Shown one piece after another: positions 11,819-24,728 of a stretch of 64,000 bases of DNA. The notes beneath the pieces were generated by a model, which saw only the letters and a list, made by a program, of their open reading frames with translations, was not told the DNA's origin and did not search any database. A program made the position numbers and the translations under genes. Positions within the stretch are counted from its first letter, which is position 1, and every line of letters begins with the position of its first letter. Source of the stretch: Acanthosepion esculentum (taxonomy: Eukaryota; Mollusca; Cephalopoda; Sepiida; Sepiidae). The DNA lies in contig OZ038495.1 of NCBI GenBank assembly GCA_964036315.1, forward strand, positions 26,372,190 through 26,436,189. Direction: 5' to 3'.

Positions 11819-11932
11819 GACATTAGAAAGATCCACACTTAACCGCATGTCATTTCTCCAATTCATTTTTTGATCCTGTTTGAAATGATTTTTGTATGAA
11901 AACAAAACAAAAAAACATAGCATACCAGCTTA
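11333..11932. repeat. About 118-bp direct duplication, copies 481 bp apart
   Basis: The segment beginning ATAGGGGACATTAGAAAGAT and ending CATAGCATACCAGCTT occurs at 11333-11452 and again at 11814-11932. The only difference I see is one A in an A-run. Between them lies about 360 bp of unassigned sequence and a (TA)n tract at 11763-11815. The near identity points to a recent local duplication or to the long terminal part of an unclassified element. Confidence 0.85.
11763..11815. repeat. (TA)n microsatellite
   Basis: Uninterrupted TA tract of about 52 bp directly in front of the second copy of the 118-bp duplication. Confidence 0.98.
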
Positions 11933-12059
11933 TATCTATATATATCTGCATAAAGCCGGGCAAACAACTATTCAATGGTTGAATTGTTAATGTCTTTTAA
12001 AAAAGTAGAAAAGAATAGTATAGAGAAGAAACGGGTTACAGAAAAGAAAATAATTGACG

Positions 12060-12440
12060 TAAAAACTCATACACTGGATTCTAGACAGAGAGAGAGTGGG
12101 TTGTGATTAGGTTGGTGTGAAATCGTCTCAGAACGATATACGACTCTTGCGATGGAGAGATAAAGATTTCTGTGCGCGACTTAAAGTTTATAGTTGCGTC
12201 CTCCTCGGCGGTAGTAACAGTAGTAGTAATCTTCGTGGTAGCAGAAGCATCGGTACTTATATTAACAGTACATGTTAGCCGGGGTTTTGTTCCAATCCCT
12301 GGCGTCACTTCCAGTCTCCGACCTCTCTCTACCCAGCGCGACTGCACTCGACGGCAGACGAGCCAACCACTCTGTCAAAAGATTTCTGTGCGCGTTTATA
12401 TAGATAAACGTGGCTAATCATAAATCGACCCGTGGCCCGC
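12060..12440. other. GC-richer unassigned block with a repeated 15-mer
   Basis: AGATTTCTGTGCGCG occurs at about 12165 and 12379. The block is less AT-rich than its surroundings and has an open minus-strand frame (12081-12347) without any recognisable domain. It could be an LTR or part of an unclassified element; I cannot say more. Confidence 0.3.
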
Positions 12441-13734
12441 ACACGATTATCACGAGTGCTGCTTTCAACCCAAAATCATGTGAATTTCAAAGTTCTTCAT
12501 AACCTTAGTAAGCTCTATTTCAAATTTTAACCGATAAAAATTATCTCGATCATCTTCCATTGTCTTCCTTATGACCTAATTCCAAATGGGCTAGATCAGT
12601 AAACAAAATTGTTCTGATCTAATTTCGCTGTTCAAATCTACTCCAATTTCAATAAAAAAATAAAATTATATGTGTGTGTGTTTGTGTGTGGTTCCCAAAC
12701 TCTCTCTGTTACATTTAGTGGGTTATCAGTTATAGTGAAGTGTATGAGTTTTGAAAGATTAGTTTGATTTGGCCTTGTTAGTTAGATAGCCCACCATAAG
12801 AGGGGTATAAAACAAGAAAATCAAATTGTAAAGTGAAGCAACAAATTTATATACATATAAATCAATTAAGGTCTCTACAAATAAAATTAATGTATTTTGG
12901 TTGATACAAGGTCGGCAAAATGTTCGTAGTACTCCTTGCAAGAATGAGTTTGTCTGTACGTAGGCAGGAACGTATGTATGTATGTATGTATGTATGTATG
13001 TATGTATGGGCGTTATCGTAGGGTAGGAATGTCTTTGAAGTAATCGTTCAGTCTTAAAATGTTCCGTTCGTTTATCAAGTATAAAAGAGGTGAGGGAGAA
13101 AGGTAGAGATAATAACGATCGCTTGACGTTTGTCAAGGGACGTGTTAATACGCTCGTCTCCTCTCTGGTGACAGGCGAACTTGCCCGACTTTTATTTTGT
13201 TTGTGGGGCTTGAAAAGGTCATTTGGGAATTCACTCCTGGATATGATTCGGACCTTTCTATTGGACGACGAACAAACTTCGCGCCGGCTCGCGAAAAGGT
13301 CCGTAAAAGAATTTTGCTTCTGAGAATTGAAGATTATTTGAATTTTGTTTTTAAATATTTCCTAGTTTTCTATTGCCCGAAAAACATTTCGCATCAAGGT
13401 GTGAAATTTCACGAGTTTTGTTTTGGATTCGCTTTTGCGTATGTGTTAAGCAAAGTTTGTAAATTTGAGTCTTTTTAATTTCTAACAAAATCAATGAGTC
13501 AGTGATGATTTGAATTTTTAAATCTAGATCTTGTTTTGTTCACTACAAGGACATGAGCTACTATTTCCTCAACTCGTAAGACACCTATATCGATGCACCA
13601 CATTGCGGATTGTGCCCTCGGACCCCTGGAGATCTCATGGAGTGTTGTAGCATACCTGCGGACGATAATGAGTATGTCCCCATTCACATAAATATAGTAG
13701 TAAATACTGTATGTTGGTCTTCAGTCGGAGATTC
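12441..13734. other. Unassigned AT-rich stretch with a (GTAT)n tract
   Basis: The only structured part is a (GTAT)n microsatellite at about 12972-13008. No frame has a recognisable domain. Confidence 0.5.
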
Positions 13735-13970
13735 GTCTCCAGCTGTACTGGTTAAACTCTCTGCCTCCGGGCAGAGAGGATCCCCAGACGAGGCTATATC
13801 GAAGGGCAGAGTCTAGTCTCGGGAAACAGCTACCCGGCCTCGTTTTATACGGGGTCTACGCGGAATTTTTGGCCGAGGCTACGGGCTCGGATACCCCACA
13901 TTAAATTCGGCCTTGTGCCACATCTGACCGCGTGGGGAGGTTGGTAGATATCCTGCAGTTGGAGATTCAT
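13735..13970 (+). repeat. Single copy of a GC-rich, hairpin-rich repeat (type X)
   Basis: The sequence shares its full length with the tandem copies at 29473-30180 on the other strand. Visible foldbacks include CTCTCTGCCTCCGGGCAGAGAG (arms CTCTCTGCC/GGCAGAGAG) near 13756-13777, CCCGGCCTCGTTTTATACGGGG near 13832-13853, and GGCCGAGGCTACGGGCTCGG near 13870-13890. It ends near GCCACATCTGACCGCGTGG..GGTTGGTAGATATCC. GC content is far above the surroundings. The function is unknown; it may be a SINE core or another structured RNA-derived repeat. Confidence 0.75.
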
Positions 13971-15478
13971 TGTGGCATTCACTTGACTCACTTCTAGCAT
14001 TTGGTTACTTCTACGCGCCGCTGGCGAATCTTATATGTGGTGTTCGTGTCCTAAGTATTATCGTTCATTACCAACCTTCGCTTGATTATTCTATTCAGTA
14101 ACCTTCCCTAGGTTACAACATGGACGCTACAGGATTCGCATTGATAATGTTCGGCACCTGTTGGGCGAATTGTGGTGTCCTGATACTGTTCGAACGATGT
14201 GTATGCTTTCCCCGCCTCCATCGCCCCCCCCCCAATTGCAATCTCAACATCTCTATGCTTTGCGAGTATCGCAGCAATTACAGCATGTCGTTTCATCTCC
14301 TGCGTTGAAAAATATCGTCATGTCCCCATAATATGATATGATCAGTTTAGCAATGTCACTCCAATTATAAACGATCAAATCTAAATTTAGCTTGTCCTTT
14401 TTTAACTGATTAACTTTCTTTAAAGCAATGCAGCACTCATGTAAAATCGTAAATCGCTTATTCAAAATCGCAAGTCATCCATGAATTTGTAGTAGAGATC
14501 ACACTGAAAAGTACTGTACTAGACACACACATGAATATAATAACTCGGTAGACAGTAGAACATATACAAAAAAGTAGTTCATTTATGTTTAAGCGTATGT
14601 ATCTTTTAAATAAGCTGATAAAATATCTTAATAACACCAGTTTTCATTTTTCTCTTTCTATACATTCACATATCAACGTAGATAAATAGATGGAGAAATT
14701 AAATATCATCCAACTTTTGCCATTTGTGTGGCAAAAGTTAGGAGAAAGTAAGTCCTAGCTGACTTGTGTCCTCATTAGTCTGCTGCTATGCAGATTCAAA
14801 AAGAAAGAGAGTATTTTTTTTTAATTCGGCGCTGCATGATCGATACTTTCAGGTGAGGATGATTCCGTAACGGAAATACGTTATAATAAGTATTTTACAA
14901 GTGATTAAAAATGTACCATCGATATTTTAAACTGATACACTTCCATTTATCACTAATACACAAGTACGTATTTAGCTACCAATGGGTATGGCTTTTTGCA
15001 TACACGCACGTTCAAATGTCTTGCATAAGACCATCATTGTCACCTCAGGTGACGTTTGAAAGCCTGAAATTACTCGACAGGTTAGGTAGCTAGACCGGAA
15101 ACAATTCCTTTTTTTTTCTTCAATGATATAAACTGATGTTTCCTATTAAAAAAATAATTATAAGCAATGATGATAATTGAATATTAAATTAAATTATGTG
15201 CGGAGTGCTTCTTGATGCAATGAATAGAGATGAGTTCTTGCGTGATGATGGATTTTAGTGGTAAATCGTCCTATGATACTTGTCCGATGCAGGATGACTT
15301 AGAAAGATTGTTGTATGTCGATTCTTAGTCATCAATAATTCGTTGATGATCGTTGATACCATGTGTTGTCGCTTGCTTTTGACCTGAAACAAATATAAAC
15401 ATATAATGCTGTTTATCTAAGGACCAATAACAAAACACCCTTTCTTTTAATTTTCATTTCAACTTCCATACTTCAGTG
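13971..15478. other. Unassigned AT-rich stretch
   Basis: No tandem array, domain-bearing frame or TE end was recognised in this interval. Confidence 0.5.
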
Positions 15479-15479
15479 C

Positions 15480-15538
<59 letters not shown>
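15480..15538. repeat. (TA)n microsatellite
   Basis: TA tract of about 58 bp immediately before a Penelope-like repeat end. Confidence 0.98.
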
Positions 15539-15539
<1 letters not shown>

Positions 15540-15700
15540 TTTTTGAATCTGTAGGTCTGATGAATTGGATCGTTTTTACGATTCCAATGGAATAAATTAT
15601 GACCATGGAATATTAGTGTTTAAGTTATTTATTATATCTTTACTCTGTCCTGGACATTGAGTTCTACCTGGATCATATCCTCTTGGAATTATTTTTATAC
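15539..15700 (+). repeat. Penelope-like repeat end, family 3, with CTGATGA-stem module
   Basis: It matches the reverse complement of 62709-62880 along its length: TTTTTGAATCTGTAGG, CTGATGA at 15557-15563, a stem built from ATTGGATCGT and ACGATTCCAAT, then CATGGAATATTAGTGTT and TGTCCTGGACATTGAG. It is bounded by (TA)n on the left and runs into a (TATG)/(CT)n region on the right. The sequence shows no coding capacity. The assignment to Penelope-like elements rests on the CTGATGA-stem layout and on the inverted-pair organisation of the other copy. Confidence 0.55.
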
Positions 15701-15755
15701 ATATATGTATGTGTATATATAATTGCATATGTATGTGTATATTTACCACTAATAT

Positions 15756-15758
<3 letters not shown>

Positions 15759-15847
<89 letters not shown>
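15759..15847. repeat. (CT)n-(TA)n compound microsatellite
   Basis: CT tract at about 15759-15792 is followed directly by TA tract 15793-15847. Confidence 0.98.
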
Positions 15848-15850
<3 letters not shown>

Positions 15851-15924
15851 CATTAGTTGTCATTTTATATTTTTAATTTCGCGTATGCGGGTTGTTTGTT
15901 TTGGATTTTGTCGAATGCACAGTA

Positions 15925-16575
15925 TCGTAGAGTCAGTTGGGCACCGTCTGCGAGAAAAAGAAAACAATGACGCAAATTCTCCGCCAAAAATTTTGAAACG
16001 GCATGCTTTATTGCTTTGTATTCGCGGCAATACGAACCTTTCATAGTATTTGGGTGTCAATCTGAACACAGTGCAGAGGAGTTGGATGAGTCTAATGGTG
16101 ATTACGAAGGTGTTTGCAGTGATCGCTAGTGATGACATCATTATGCCTCCATTCATCTTCTCCCAGGGCCTCAGACTCAACACGGGGTGGGGGCTACCTT
16201 AAGTGCCTTGAGGAGGTAGTGCTGCCCTGGGTCAAGAGGGTGGCTGCTGGAAGACCCTATGTTTGGCAAAGGACTCTGCCCCAAGCCATACAAGCAGGTG
16301 AACCCAGTTATGTATGCCAAACAATTTCTGCGAACACATCACCCATTACATTTGACCACCTAATTCCCTAAACTTCGACTCCTTTGATTATTATGCGTGA
16401 GGCGCAGTTGAACGAAAGACACAAAAAACTCCTTGCAGCATCAAAGATTAACTGAAGGCATCGATTATGGCAGAATTCACCAACAAGGAGACCGCCCAGA
16501 AGAGTTACTTGAGATTCCAAAGTCGTTTGGAGGCCGTGGTTGAAAGCCATGGCGATGTTATTGAATACATTTAAT
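15925..16575 (+). mobile_element. mariner-type transposase relic with internal deletion
   Basis: The N-terminal helix-turn-helix part is readable near 15990-16130 (ILKRHALLLCIRGNTN, LGVNLNTVQR, then LDESNGDYEG). At about 16127 it jumps straight into the catalytic domain as SDDIIMPPFIF, so the region between HTH and core has been deleted. Then come QGLRLNTG, YLKCLEEVVLPWVKRVAAGR and PYVWQ in a second frame. The second catalytic Asp region follows in a third frame. The last catalytic box is NSLNFDSFDYY where SPD is expected, so that Asp has become Asn. The end reads FQSRLEAVVESHGDVIEYI, then stop near 16573. No inverted termini were found. Confidence 0.85.
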
Positions 16576-16674
16576 CTTTAGTATTTCAAGATATGTGTAA
16601 TTTTGGTAAATATATCTGTTAAAATGAGATGTCAGTGTTATTTTCATTTTTGTGTAATTGATACGACGATTTAC

Positions 16675-16895
<221 letters not shown>

Positions 16896-16899
16896 AGAG

Positions 16900-18480
16900 T
16901 CCATTTACTCTGCGTTTATCACTAGAATTTGTGTCGTGAAGGGTGTAGGAGATACAAGATTTAGAGTGGCAACAATCATTCTAAATCTTGAGTCATCTAA
17001 TAGAACAATGTTTTTAGTTTTAAACTATACTAAGAATGAATGAGAAACGAAGTTGTATCTACGGTAAATAATAACGGTATACGTTTATCAACTGAAAATC
17101 AAATAAAAACCATATACTAATGGATATTTATAAAAAAATGTCTAAAATTGTTCAGGGGAAATATTAGAGTTTACAATTTATGTTTGGTTTTATGTTAAAG
17201 GTGTTCTGAAAATATATATGTGTGCGAAAAAGAAAGTAAAGAACCAGTATACGCTGATAAGAAATAGGAGGCTTGTTCATGCATTTACATTCAGAAAGAG
17301 ATGAACGAACACATCATTGTGAAGCGGCTTGTTTTCTTGATGTTGCTGTGGTACTGTTTGTTTCCTTTGACGCGAGTAAATATTCTACTATTGCTTTTTT
17401 TTCTAGTTACCGGCTCGTTTTTATTTGTTTACTACCGGCTCGCAGGATTAGAGGTTTCGAAAACTGAATAGATCCACTTGATTCTTTCAGAGTCTATCAG
17501 AACGTACGCATGACGTATTATCTACTACGTCCACCCAAATCAAACTGGCTCAAATGAAACCGATTTTTTTTTCTAGAAACCAAGCACTAGCGTTAAGCCC
17601 CTTTTTTGGAGCTCTCTAGTTCGTTTCTAATTGTTAGTGATGCCTCTTACGATTGCTCGATTGTTGTGTGGGAATATGTGATGTGCGTATAGTCTACAAG
17701 GGACATATGAATCTGAGGTGCTTATGGGCAGGGGATAGAATATTGAACTGGCATCTGTAGTGTCTAGTTGCAAATTAAACTAAACTATTTCCTTTAGTTC
17801 GTTTCTTTTCTTATCCTTTTGTTTATCATTCCTATTTATTATCTAACCGGTTTATTCCTCTTACCATTGATATTCGTTGGAAGCTTAATAAAAGAATAAA
17901 CGTTTACATTCAGTTTTAAGCTCTTTATCTCTTAGATCGGAAATATTTATATGAAATATTGTCCTTATTAATTTGGGGTTAGTCCTTTTATCGCAGTATT
18001 TTCTGTGAACTTCTTTACCATCCATCTATCCATTTTTCATGGATCAGAAACAAAGCACAACGACTTATTAACTATCTTTCTGATCTACGCTTCTCAAACG
18101 TCCAAGAAAATGATCTAAGAGTTGTGATAAAAAAAATAATGGAAGAAGAATGATAAGTGATAGAATAGTAAGTCTGCACATATATTTCGGACGTAAAGCA
18201 AATTCTCTTTTACTTGTATGTTAGATTAATAAAATGAAATTTCCCATAAAGAAGAGCTAGTCTGATGTTTATTGCCTTTGACCATTGGCATCAAAGGAAA
18301 AACTGTCGATAGTGATCATCAAATACGCTGATATGCAATAAATGCGTCCAAACTCGCTTTTAATAGAAAAGACTTTTGGCTTACAGGCTTATTTAAAGTG
18401 GGTAATTTTGAATTCGTTTCTACACAAGTTTCGTGGCATAAATGGGGGAAAAGTCTATAGATTTTCCTTATAATTTGATT
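16900..18480. other. Unassigned AT-rich stretch
   Basis: No gene, tandem array or TE domain is visible. Scattered short T-runs only. Confidence 0.5.
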
Positions 18481-18494
18481 TTCTTCTTGATATA

Positions 18495-19790
18495 TTTAAT
18501 TGATGTTGTTTTGGATATCTCGAAGGCAACTGACAGGCTTTGACATATTGGTCTTCTTCACAAGTTGAAAGTTTATGGTAGTTCTAGACGAATTTTTGAA
18601 CTGTTTCAGTCTTGAAAGTTGTCTTGAATGGCCACTCTTCTAGATCTTTTTGCATTAATGCAGGTGTTCCCAAGGGTTCTGTCATTGGAACTACGTTGTG
18701 TATAATTTTCATAAATGGTCTTCCTGATGTCTGCAGTTCTCAGTATCTATGCTGATGACACATTTACTCCTGTCTCGATAGTAAGTCTGATCAGATCGAT
18801 AAGGTCAAATTGGCAGCTGATCTAAAAATGACATTATATCTGCTGTTAAGTGAAGCAAGAAATGACTTGTTAATTTTAACGCCCCTAAAACGAAACTTCT
18901 CTCTATAATCATCTGAAAGACTCTTTCTGTCTCCCGTCAGTGTTACTGAGGCTAACTGAGACCGTCTTATTGCACCTTCTCAAGATAACATTCACGGCTG
19001 ACATGAAGTGGAAAGTTTATATTGAATCAATTGCCAGGTCTTCTACTAAAAATGTTGCTTAACTGTGTTGTACCAGATAATTTTTCTCTCCAGAATCTAT
19101 CTCACATATCTATCAGTCTACCATTCGTCCATGCTTTGAATATTACTGCCGCATATGGGTCGATGCTGCTGCTATTTATTTAGATATTCTTGATGAAATC
19201 TAAAGAAAAATCAGTAATATTATTGGTCCTGATCTGACATCTCGGCTTCACTCACTTTTCCACCACCATTAATATTTTGATGAAATTTCCTCTATGGTCC
19301 CTAGAATTTATGAAGTTAAGTTCAGTACTAGATTGGCAGTAAGGTTTCATCAATTCACAGTTATATTGGCTAGATGTAAACTTAAGTTCTATGTTAACAG
19401 TTTCTTTTCTCGCACTGCTCACTTGTGGAACTATCTTCCGGCTCCATGTTTTCAAGCCAACTTTGATCTTCAAGAATTTAAATGGAATGTTAATCGTCAT
19501 CTACTGTCTTATTGATTACTCTTCTTTTAAATATTACTTTTTTTCCCTTCTTATCCTTTCAAACTAGGTAACTTCTTGTTACTGCGTTACTTTTAAAATT
19601 GGCCCAATAATGTACATGGCTTACTCATTTCTAGAAGTGGCTTCTTCAATACATTTTCTTTAAGGAGCTTTAATATATTTTTAAAAGGTCTCATGAGATT
19701 TGTTTTGTTTGTGAGTGGCTTAGATTTTTAACAGTTTTTTTTTGCTGTAAGTTCTCGTGATTATTGCCAGCGCAACATTTTTTTTATTTT
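18495..19790 (+). mobile_element. CR1/jockey-type LINE, palm to 3' end, strongly decayed
   Basis: Motif order fits a non-LTR reverse transcriptase on the plus strand. VVLDISKATDRL (motif A) lies near 18504-18540, then LLHKLKVYGSS and NGHSSRSFCINAGVPKGSVIG near 18630-18690. IFINGLPD and a broken YADDT box follow near 18745-18765. WKVYIESIARS is near 19010, RPCFEYYCRIW near 19125-19155, and IRKISNIIGPDLTSRLHSL near 19195-19255. The C-terminus SFFSRTAHLWNYLPAPCF..NVNRHLLSY ends with a stop at 19513. The remainder to about 19790 is probably UTR. Many frameshifts and stops. It belongs to the same superfamily as 4808-5475 and 9464-10046. Confidence 0.85.
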
Positions 19791-20540
19791 TCCGGTTGGT
19801 CGTGCTGGTGATTCTGAAAATACCGGGAGTGGATAGCTTAGCAATTTCGATGATATTCAAAAATGAAATTGTACTTTTAAAGAAATTTTCAGTAATCTGT
19901 AAACATTGTTACAAATTTTAAAAGTATTTTTGTTGTTGAAAAAACTATAAGAAAAAAATGACAGCTTTCATAACTGATTCTAGACGATAATAATTCTGAT
20001 GGTGATAAACGTCGCTGATTGAGTGAACTAATAAACATTTAAAAAAAATAAATTTACTAAAAATAAGTCAAGTATTGCAAAAGGCCATGCTATTAGAGCG
20101 CCTTCTATCACTGACTTGAGAAGCCTTTATTGAGTAATCCTTATACACTTATAAAAAAAAAAAAGAAGCCATTTCTTGCACACATTATTTCTCCGGCCAG
20201 TACCGGGGAGAGAATTTCTGAGGTCCGGCACGCAGATTATTTTGATAAAGGACGGAAAAGGAGATGCTGGGACAAACAAACTCGATCTAGCGTGTCTTAC
20301 ACGACTTTTTTTTAAAGAGCGTGTCTTGGTAAACCTTGCGATCGAGTGTGATTTGACACGAGAATTGGACTTTTTTGTGGAACTCATCGCGGATTTTGCT
20401 TCAATGAAAGTTCGAAATATGCACTTTTAAAGCTGCTTTGGAACTGTTTTTTTTTAGTTTTTTAGTCTTCGTATTTCTTTTTTTTCAATAAAATACCGTA
20501 ATTTTGCTTTCTACTTTTTGTAAAGAAGCTCCCCTCCCTT
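19791..20540. other. Unassigned stretch
   Basis: Overlapping short frames on both strands at 20127-20430 have no recognisable domain. Nothing else was identified. Confidence 0.45.
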
Positions 20541-20582
20541 AAATCCCTAAAGGTATTTCTTGAGGCCCCTCGGGTCTCAAGG

Positions 20583-20602
20583 CCCGGCACATTTGTGCCG
20601 GC
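20583..20602. repeat. Short GC-rich hairpin
   Basis: CCGGCACA and TGTGCCGG form a perfect 8-bp stem with a 2-nt loop. It lies in a GC-richer block just before the (CA)n tract. Confidence 0.85.
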
Positions 20603-20636
20603 TGTCTCCCATTCTTGCCGTCACTGTCTCCGGCCA

Positions 20637-20661
20637 CACACACGCACGCACGCACGCACAC

Positions 20662-20744
<83 letters not shown>
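20637..20744. repeat. (CA)n microsatellite with CACG variants at one end
   Basis: A CA tract of about 107 bp; the left end contains CGCACGCACG variants. Confidence 0.98.
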
Positions 20745-20748
<4 letters not shown>

Positions 20749-23298
20749 TATATGAAATGTTCAGTGAATTTTGACCAGAATTATAGAAAGGTTGATCCTG
20801 CTCACTAAACTCGTCGTTAGTTAGCAATGAACAAAATATCATCAGGTAGACTATCATGAATAAGCGGCTTTTTTTTTGGCCCGACATGGTTAAATTTGTA
20901 GTAACGAGCTTATGAAGAACGTAAGATCTTTTCTTCCACTGTACGCTTTCTGCTGGGAAATAAATCAAAACAAAGTATCAAATAGAAGTTACAACGATAA
21001 CGAGCACGTTGGCATTTTTCGGCTCCACTTGCATACGAAAAGAATTTTGTATGTTTATTTCTTTGTGTGTGTGTATATATTGTGCACTATTCCTCAATTT
21101 TGCAGAGTAATAAACTTTTTAAACGTTTTTTATGGTTGTGTATTATTATTATTGTACTTAGCCAGTTCTAACTATTAAAACATTTGTAACACTATGATGT
21201 ACTATAAAAGCAAGAAATGTTCAGGATTTCCCCTTTAAACGAAAATGAAACCAAATTTTCCAGACAAATTATCACTATGACTGTCTTGAAGTTAAGAGAA
21301 GAAAATGCTAGTACAAAAATGAAACTAGAAGTTATTTTCAATGAACGAAAGGAATAAAGTACATTTTACCTGTTCTTCTGGCCGCCTGTTATCAAGGAGA
21401 AGTTTTACCTATTTGTGAGTCACAGATCACCAATAATGGTGATTCTATCGAAGTAGTAAACAAACTCTACAACAGCAACAACAGCAGCAGCAAGAGACGA
21501 AGCTACTATTGATAAGCCCTGAGGGAGAACAAAGAAAACCAACGTAGTTTAGTAGATGTGAAACTGGTATATCGGTAACAAAAACAAAAAACGTATATTT
21601 CCATAATGGTGAATGAATAATGAAAAATTTCCCGTGAATGATCCACGGTAGAACGTTTTAGCAAAGAAAGAAAGGAAACGTTTATATAAAATATTTTATA
21701 AGTTTGCATTTTTTTGCATATTTGCATTTTTAAAAATTTTGGTTGATGTAAGGAGTTTGTATGCGTTATTTCATTATTAGTTAGAAAAATAAATTCACTG
21801 TGACAAAACTTTTTAAAAAGTATTATTAAACAACGAATGATGCACCCTCCACACACACATACAAGAAACAATATCTTAAAAAGTATTGGTGTTTGTCTAC
21901 CTTTAATCAAACAAAATGTAGAGGGAAGTATTTGCATGCAGACAGAAAGATGGAAAGAGAAAGAGAAGGAAAGAGGGAGGGAGAAAGAGAGAGAGGGAGA
22001 GAGATGGGGGAGATAGAGAATAGGGAACAGGGTGAAACTGTGAGGGAAAGTTAACGAGTTCCAGAAAATGTTTATGAAAGAAAGAGGCAGTGAAAGAAAT
22101 TGTCTAATTCACAGACAAAAATTCTTGAAATCGCAAATCCGCGGAAAATCTTAAAAAAAATATATATATGATTCGAGCGAACCATATTCTATATTGGAAG
22201 ATTTGTAGTGAGAGAGGAAAAATAGTATGACACAGTAAGAAATAAATTAATGAAAGAAATGACCGCGCTTGAAAAGTGCATGTAACACGCTCGCACTCCC
22301 CCCTCACATACATGTGTAGTGCAGTAGTAGTATCATTAGATTACACTACTACTACAACTACTACTACTACCACTACATGAATATGAATACTAATAGAAAT
22401 AAAGAAGAAGCAGTAGCTGTAGGAGTTGCAATTAGTGTAGACGTCAAAAAGACGAAAGCGGATTAACAGTTTTTTAAACAGTAAAAAAAACAACAATAAT
22501 AAGAATATATACAACTTTAAGGTAACAAAGTAACAAGTTGCATGAGTCTATTCTTCATCCTGTAACTGCCTCAAATGTTTTTCTCTATTTCCATCTGATC
22601 TATAATGTATATCCGTCCCTTTTTCCATCCATCTCTCCATTCCATCCATTTACAAGTAATCACTCCTTAATTGTTTACAATCCGGCAGTGTCTTTCAAAT
22701 CCATATTTGAACAAGCAACAATTTTTAGGAAAACATCCTGGTGTTTGACGGAGGAACCTCTTAATAAAACTTTAAAAGGTAAGTAAGCAAAAGCAAAATT
22801 TACAAACATTTTTTTTTCTTTGTTTCTCAAAGCAAAGACGGAAAGAATATTGTTTTAGTTTTTATTATATATCTTTCTTTATCGAGCTCATTTATAAGTT
22901 ATAATAACACTTTTTTATTTTGTTCTGTTTTGATTTGTAATTATTTTTTTAAATTTTTATGTGCCATGTAGAAAAAGATTTGCTCAAATTGCAGGCGAGG
23001 AAGTTTGAAAAAAAGAAAAAGAAAAAGAAAAAAAGTTATCACGTTTTTCACGTTGTTTGAAGGCTCATCTTTGTTATTTTTACAATTCGTTCGATGACTA
23101 TGACTATGTCATTTTTTTTTTGTCTTTTATTTGCCACCTTGTATTTTCTTTTCTATATTTTCTTCCTTTCTAGCCGTCGTCCTCTTATCCCCAATCTATT
23201 TTTCTCGGTGTTTTTCATTTCCTTCTTTTCCTCTTTTCCTTTTTTTTCCCTAACTTTCTATTTTTTTATTCTTCTTTATATTTCTTTCTTTAGATCAC

Positions 23299-23300
<2 letters not shown>
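20745..23300. other. Unassigned AT-rich stretch with purine-rich and CTA-rich patches
   Basis: There is a GA-rich patch at about 21945-22020 and a TAG/CTA trinucleotide foldback near 22317-22375. No coding domain or TE was recognised. Confidence 0.5.
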
Positions 23301-23336
<36 letters not shown>

Positions 23337-23432
23337 GAACATCATCATCAATAACAACAACAAAAACAACAACAAACTTTTATTTCTTTTTGCTGAATAC
23401 ATACACATGCAATTGAAAATCTGATGGGCGTT

Positions 23433-23472
<40 letters not shown>

Positions 23473-23475
23473 GCT
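23298..23475. repeat. Trinucleotide microsatellites (CAT)n, (CAA)n and (TAC)n
   Basis: (CAT)n runs at about 23300-23348, (AAC)n at 23350-23375 and (TAC)n at 23434-23474. Confidence 0.95.
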
Positions 23476-23756
23476 ACTAGTGTTTAAAAATTTACATTGA
23501 TTTAAAAAAAAATGTATCCATTTCCAGTTTTATTGACTATTCTTCTTTCATCTTTTTCACTAAAATTGGGAAATTCGAATTACTGTTCTTATTGAATTCT
23601 CTTGGGCCTGTGTAATTAATTTGTAACTATGGGAAATCGGTATTCAATTTTGGGTTCGGGTTACCTACCTTTATGAGTCATGTGTACACACACGCACATG
23701 CACACATGCGAAGAAGAGAGAAGGTACTAAAGGCGCAAAATTAGCGCGCGAGAGAA

Positions 23757-23757
<1 letters not shown>

Positions 23758-23826
<69 letters not shown>
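23758..23826. repeat. (TA)n-(GA)n compound microsatellite
   Basis: TA tract at 23758-23800 joins a GA tract at 23800-23825. Confidence 0.97.
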
Positions 23827-23829
<3 letters not shown>

Positions 23830-24236
23830 CCACAAACATACATTCGTGTTTAGTTTATATAGCTATTTTTTCTTTAAACTTATTTTGGGATGTTCCTTAA
23901 GAAGACTAGATTTTATTCACTGCTCTTGTTAAATTTCGTCTGTAATTTATTCTTATTGATACTTTGAAGTTGTGTCTTCTTCAAATAAACAATTTGTCTT
24001 GTTTCAACAAATAATAATTGATAAATAAACTGATTTTATAACTAGCGCCGTTATTGGAAAAGACAACAAGCCAGTATTTTTTAATTTTAACCATAGCATA
24101 CGCCAGCCCAAATTTATTTGACCAACACCCCACAAGAAAAAAACTTCGACGCCCTTGACAAAGGGTTGGCCTCTAGACCTCCGTTGGAAGTCAAGCATTT
24201 CGAATTATTTGTAACATTTTGTTTTATACATTCACC

Positions 24237-24240
<4 letters not shown>

Positions 24241-24314
<74 letters not shown>
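24241..24314. repeat. (GA)n microsatellite
   Basis: Uninterrupted GA tract of about 73 bp. Confidence 0.98.
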
Positions 24315-24319
<5 letters not shown>

Positions 24320-24669
24320 TGTGTAAAATGTTATCCAACAAAGGACACAAAAATTAGTCAAATATACATACAACTAAGCCCATTTCAAACACAACCTTTT
24401 TTTCTTTCTTTCTTTTTTTTTTACTAGGAACATTTATTGAAATATATATTGACTATTTCAGTATTTTCTTTTTTGAAATAATCTACATTCTGCAAAAAAG
24501 AATCTTGTCGAATGCTTACTTGTATATTTTCTCTTGTAGCGAAGTATAAATGTTTGTTATCGCTAAGTTGGGAATCATTCATACACATGAGTCATTGGTT
24601 ACTGAACTATGCTTTCAAAATTGTTGGCAACATCACCTTGCTTTGAAAATCTGAGAGTAAAGTGAATCT

Positions 24670-24728
24670 GATATTTTTATTCGAACTTGGGCCTTAAGAG
24701 ATTAAAGTCCAAGTTTCGAATAAATATC
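24670..24728. repeat. 20-bp arm hairpin
   Basis: GATATTTTTATTCGAACTTGG (24670-24690) pairs with 24709-24728, with one 1-nt indel and one mismatch, around an 18-nt loop. Confidence 0.8.

Noticed and set aside
12081..12347. Host exon candidate in a GC-richer block
   Set aside because: There is no recognisable domain and no splice-site-supported continuation. The repeated 15-mer suggests repeat DNA instead.
20539..20968. Frames rich in Cys-Val or Thr-His
   Set aside because: They are translations of the (CA)n/(GT)n tract.
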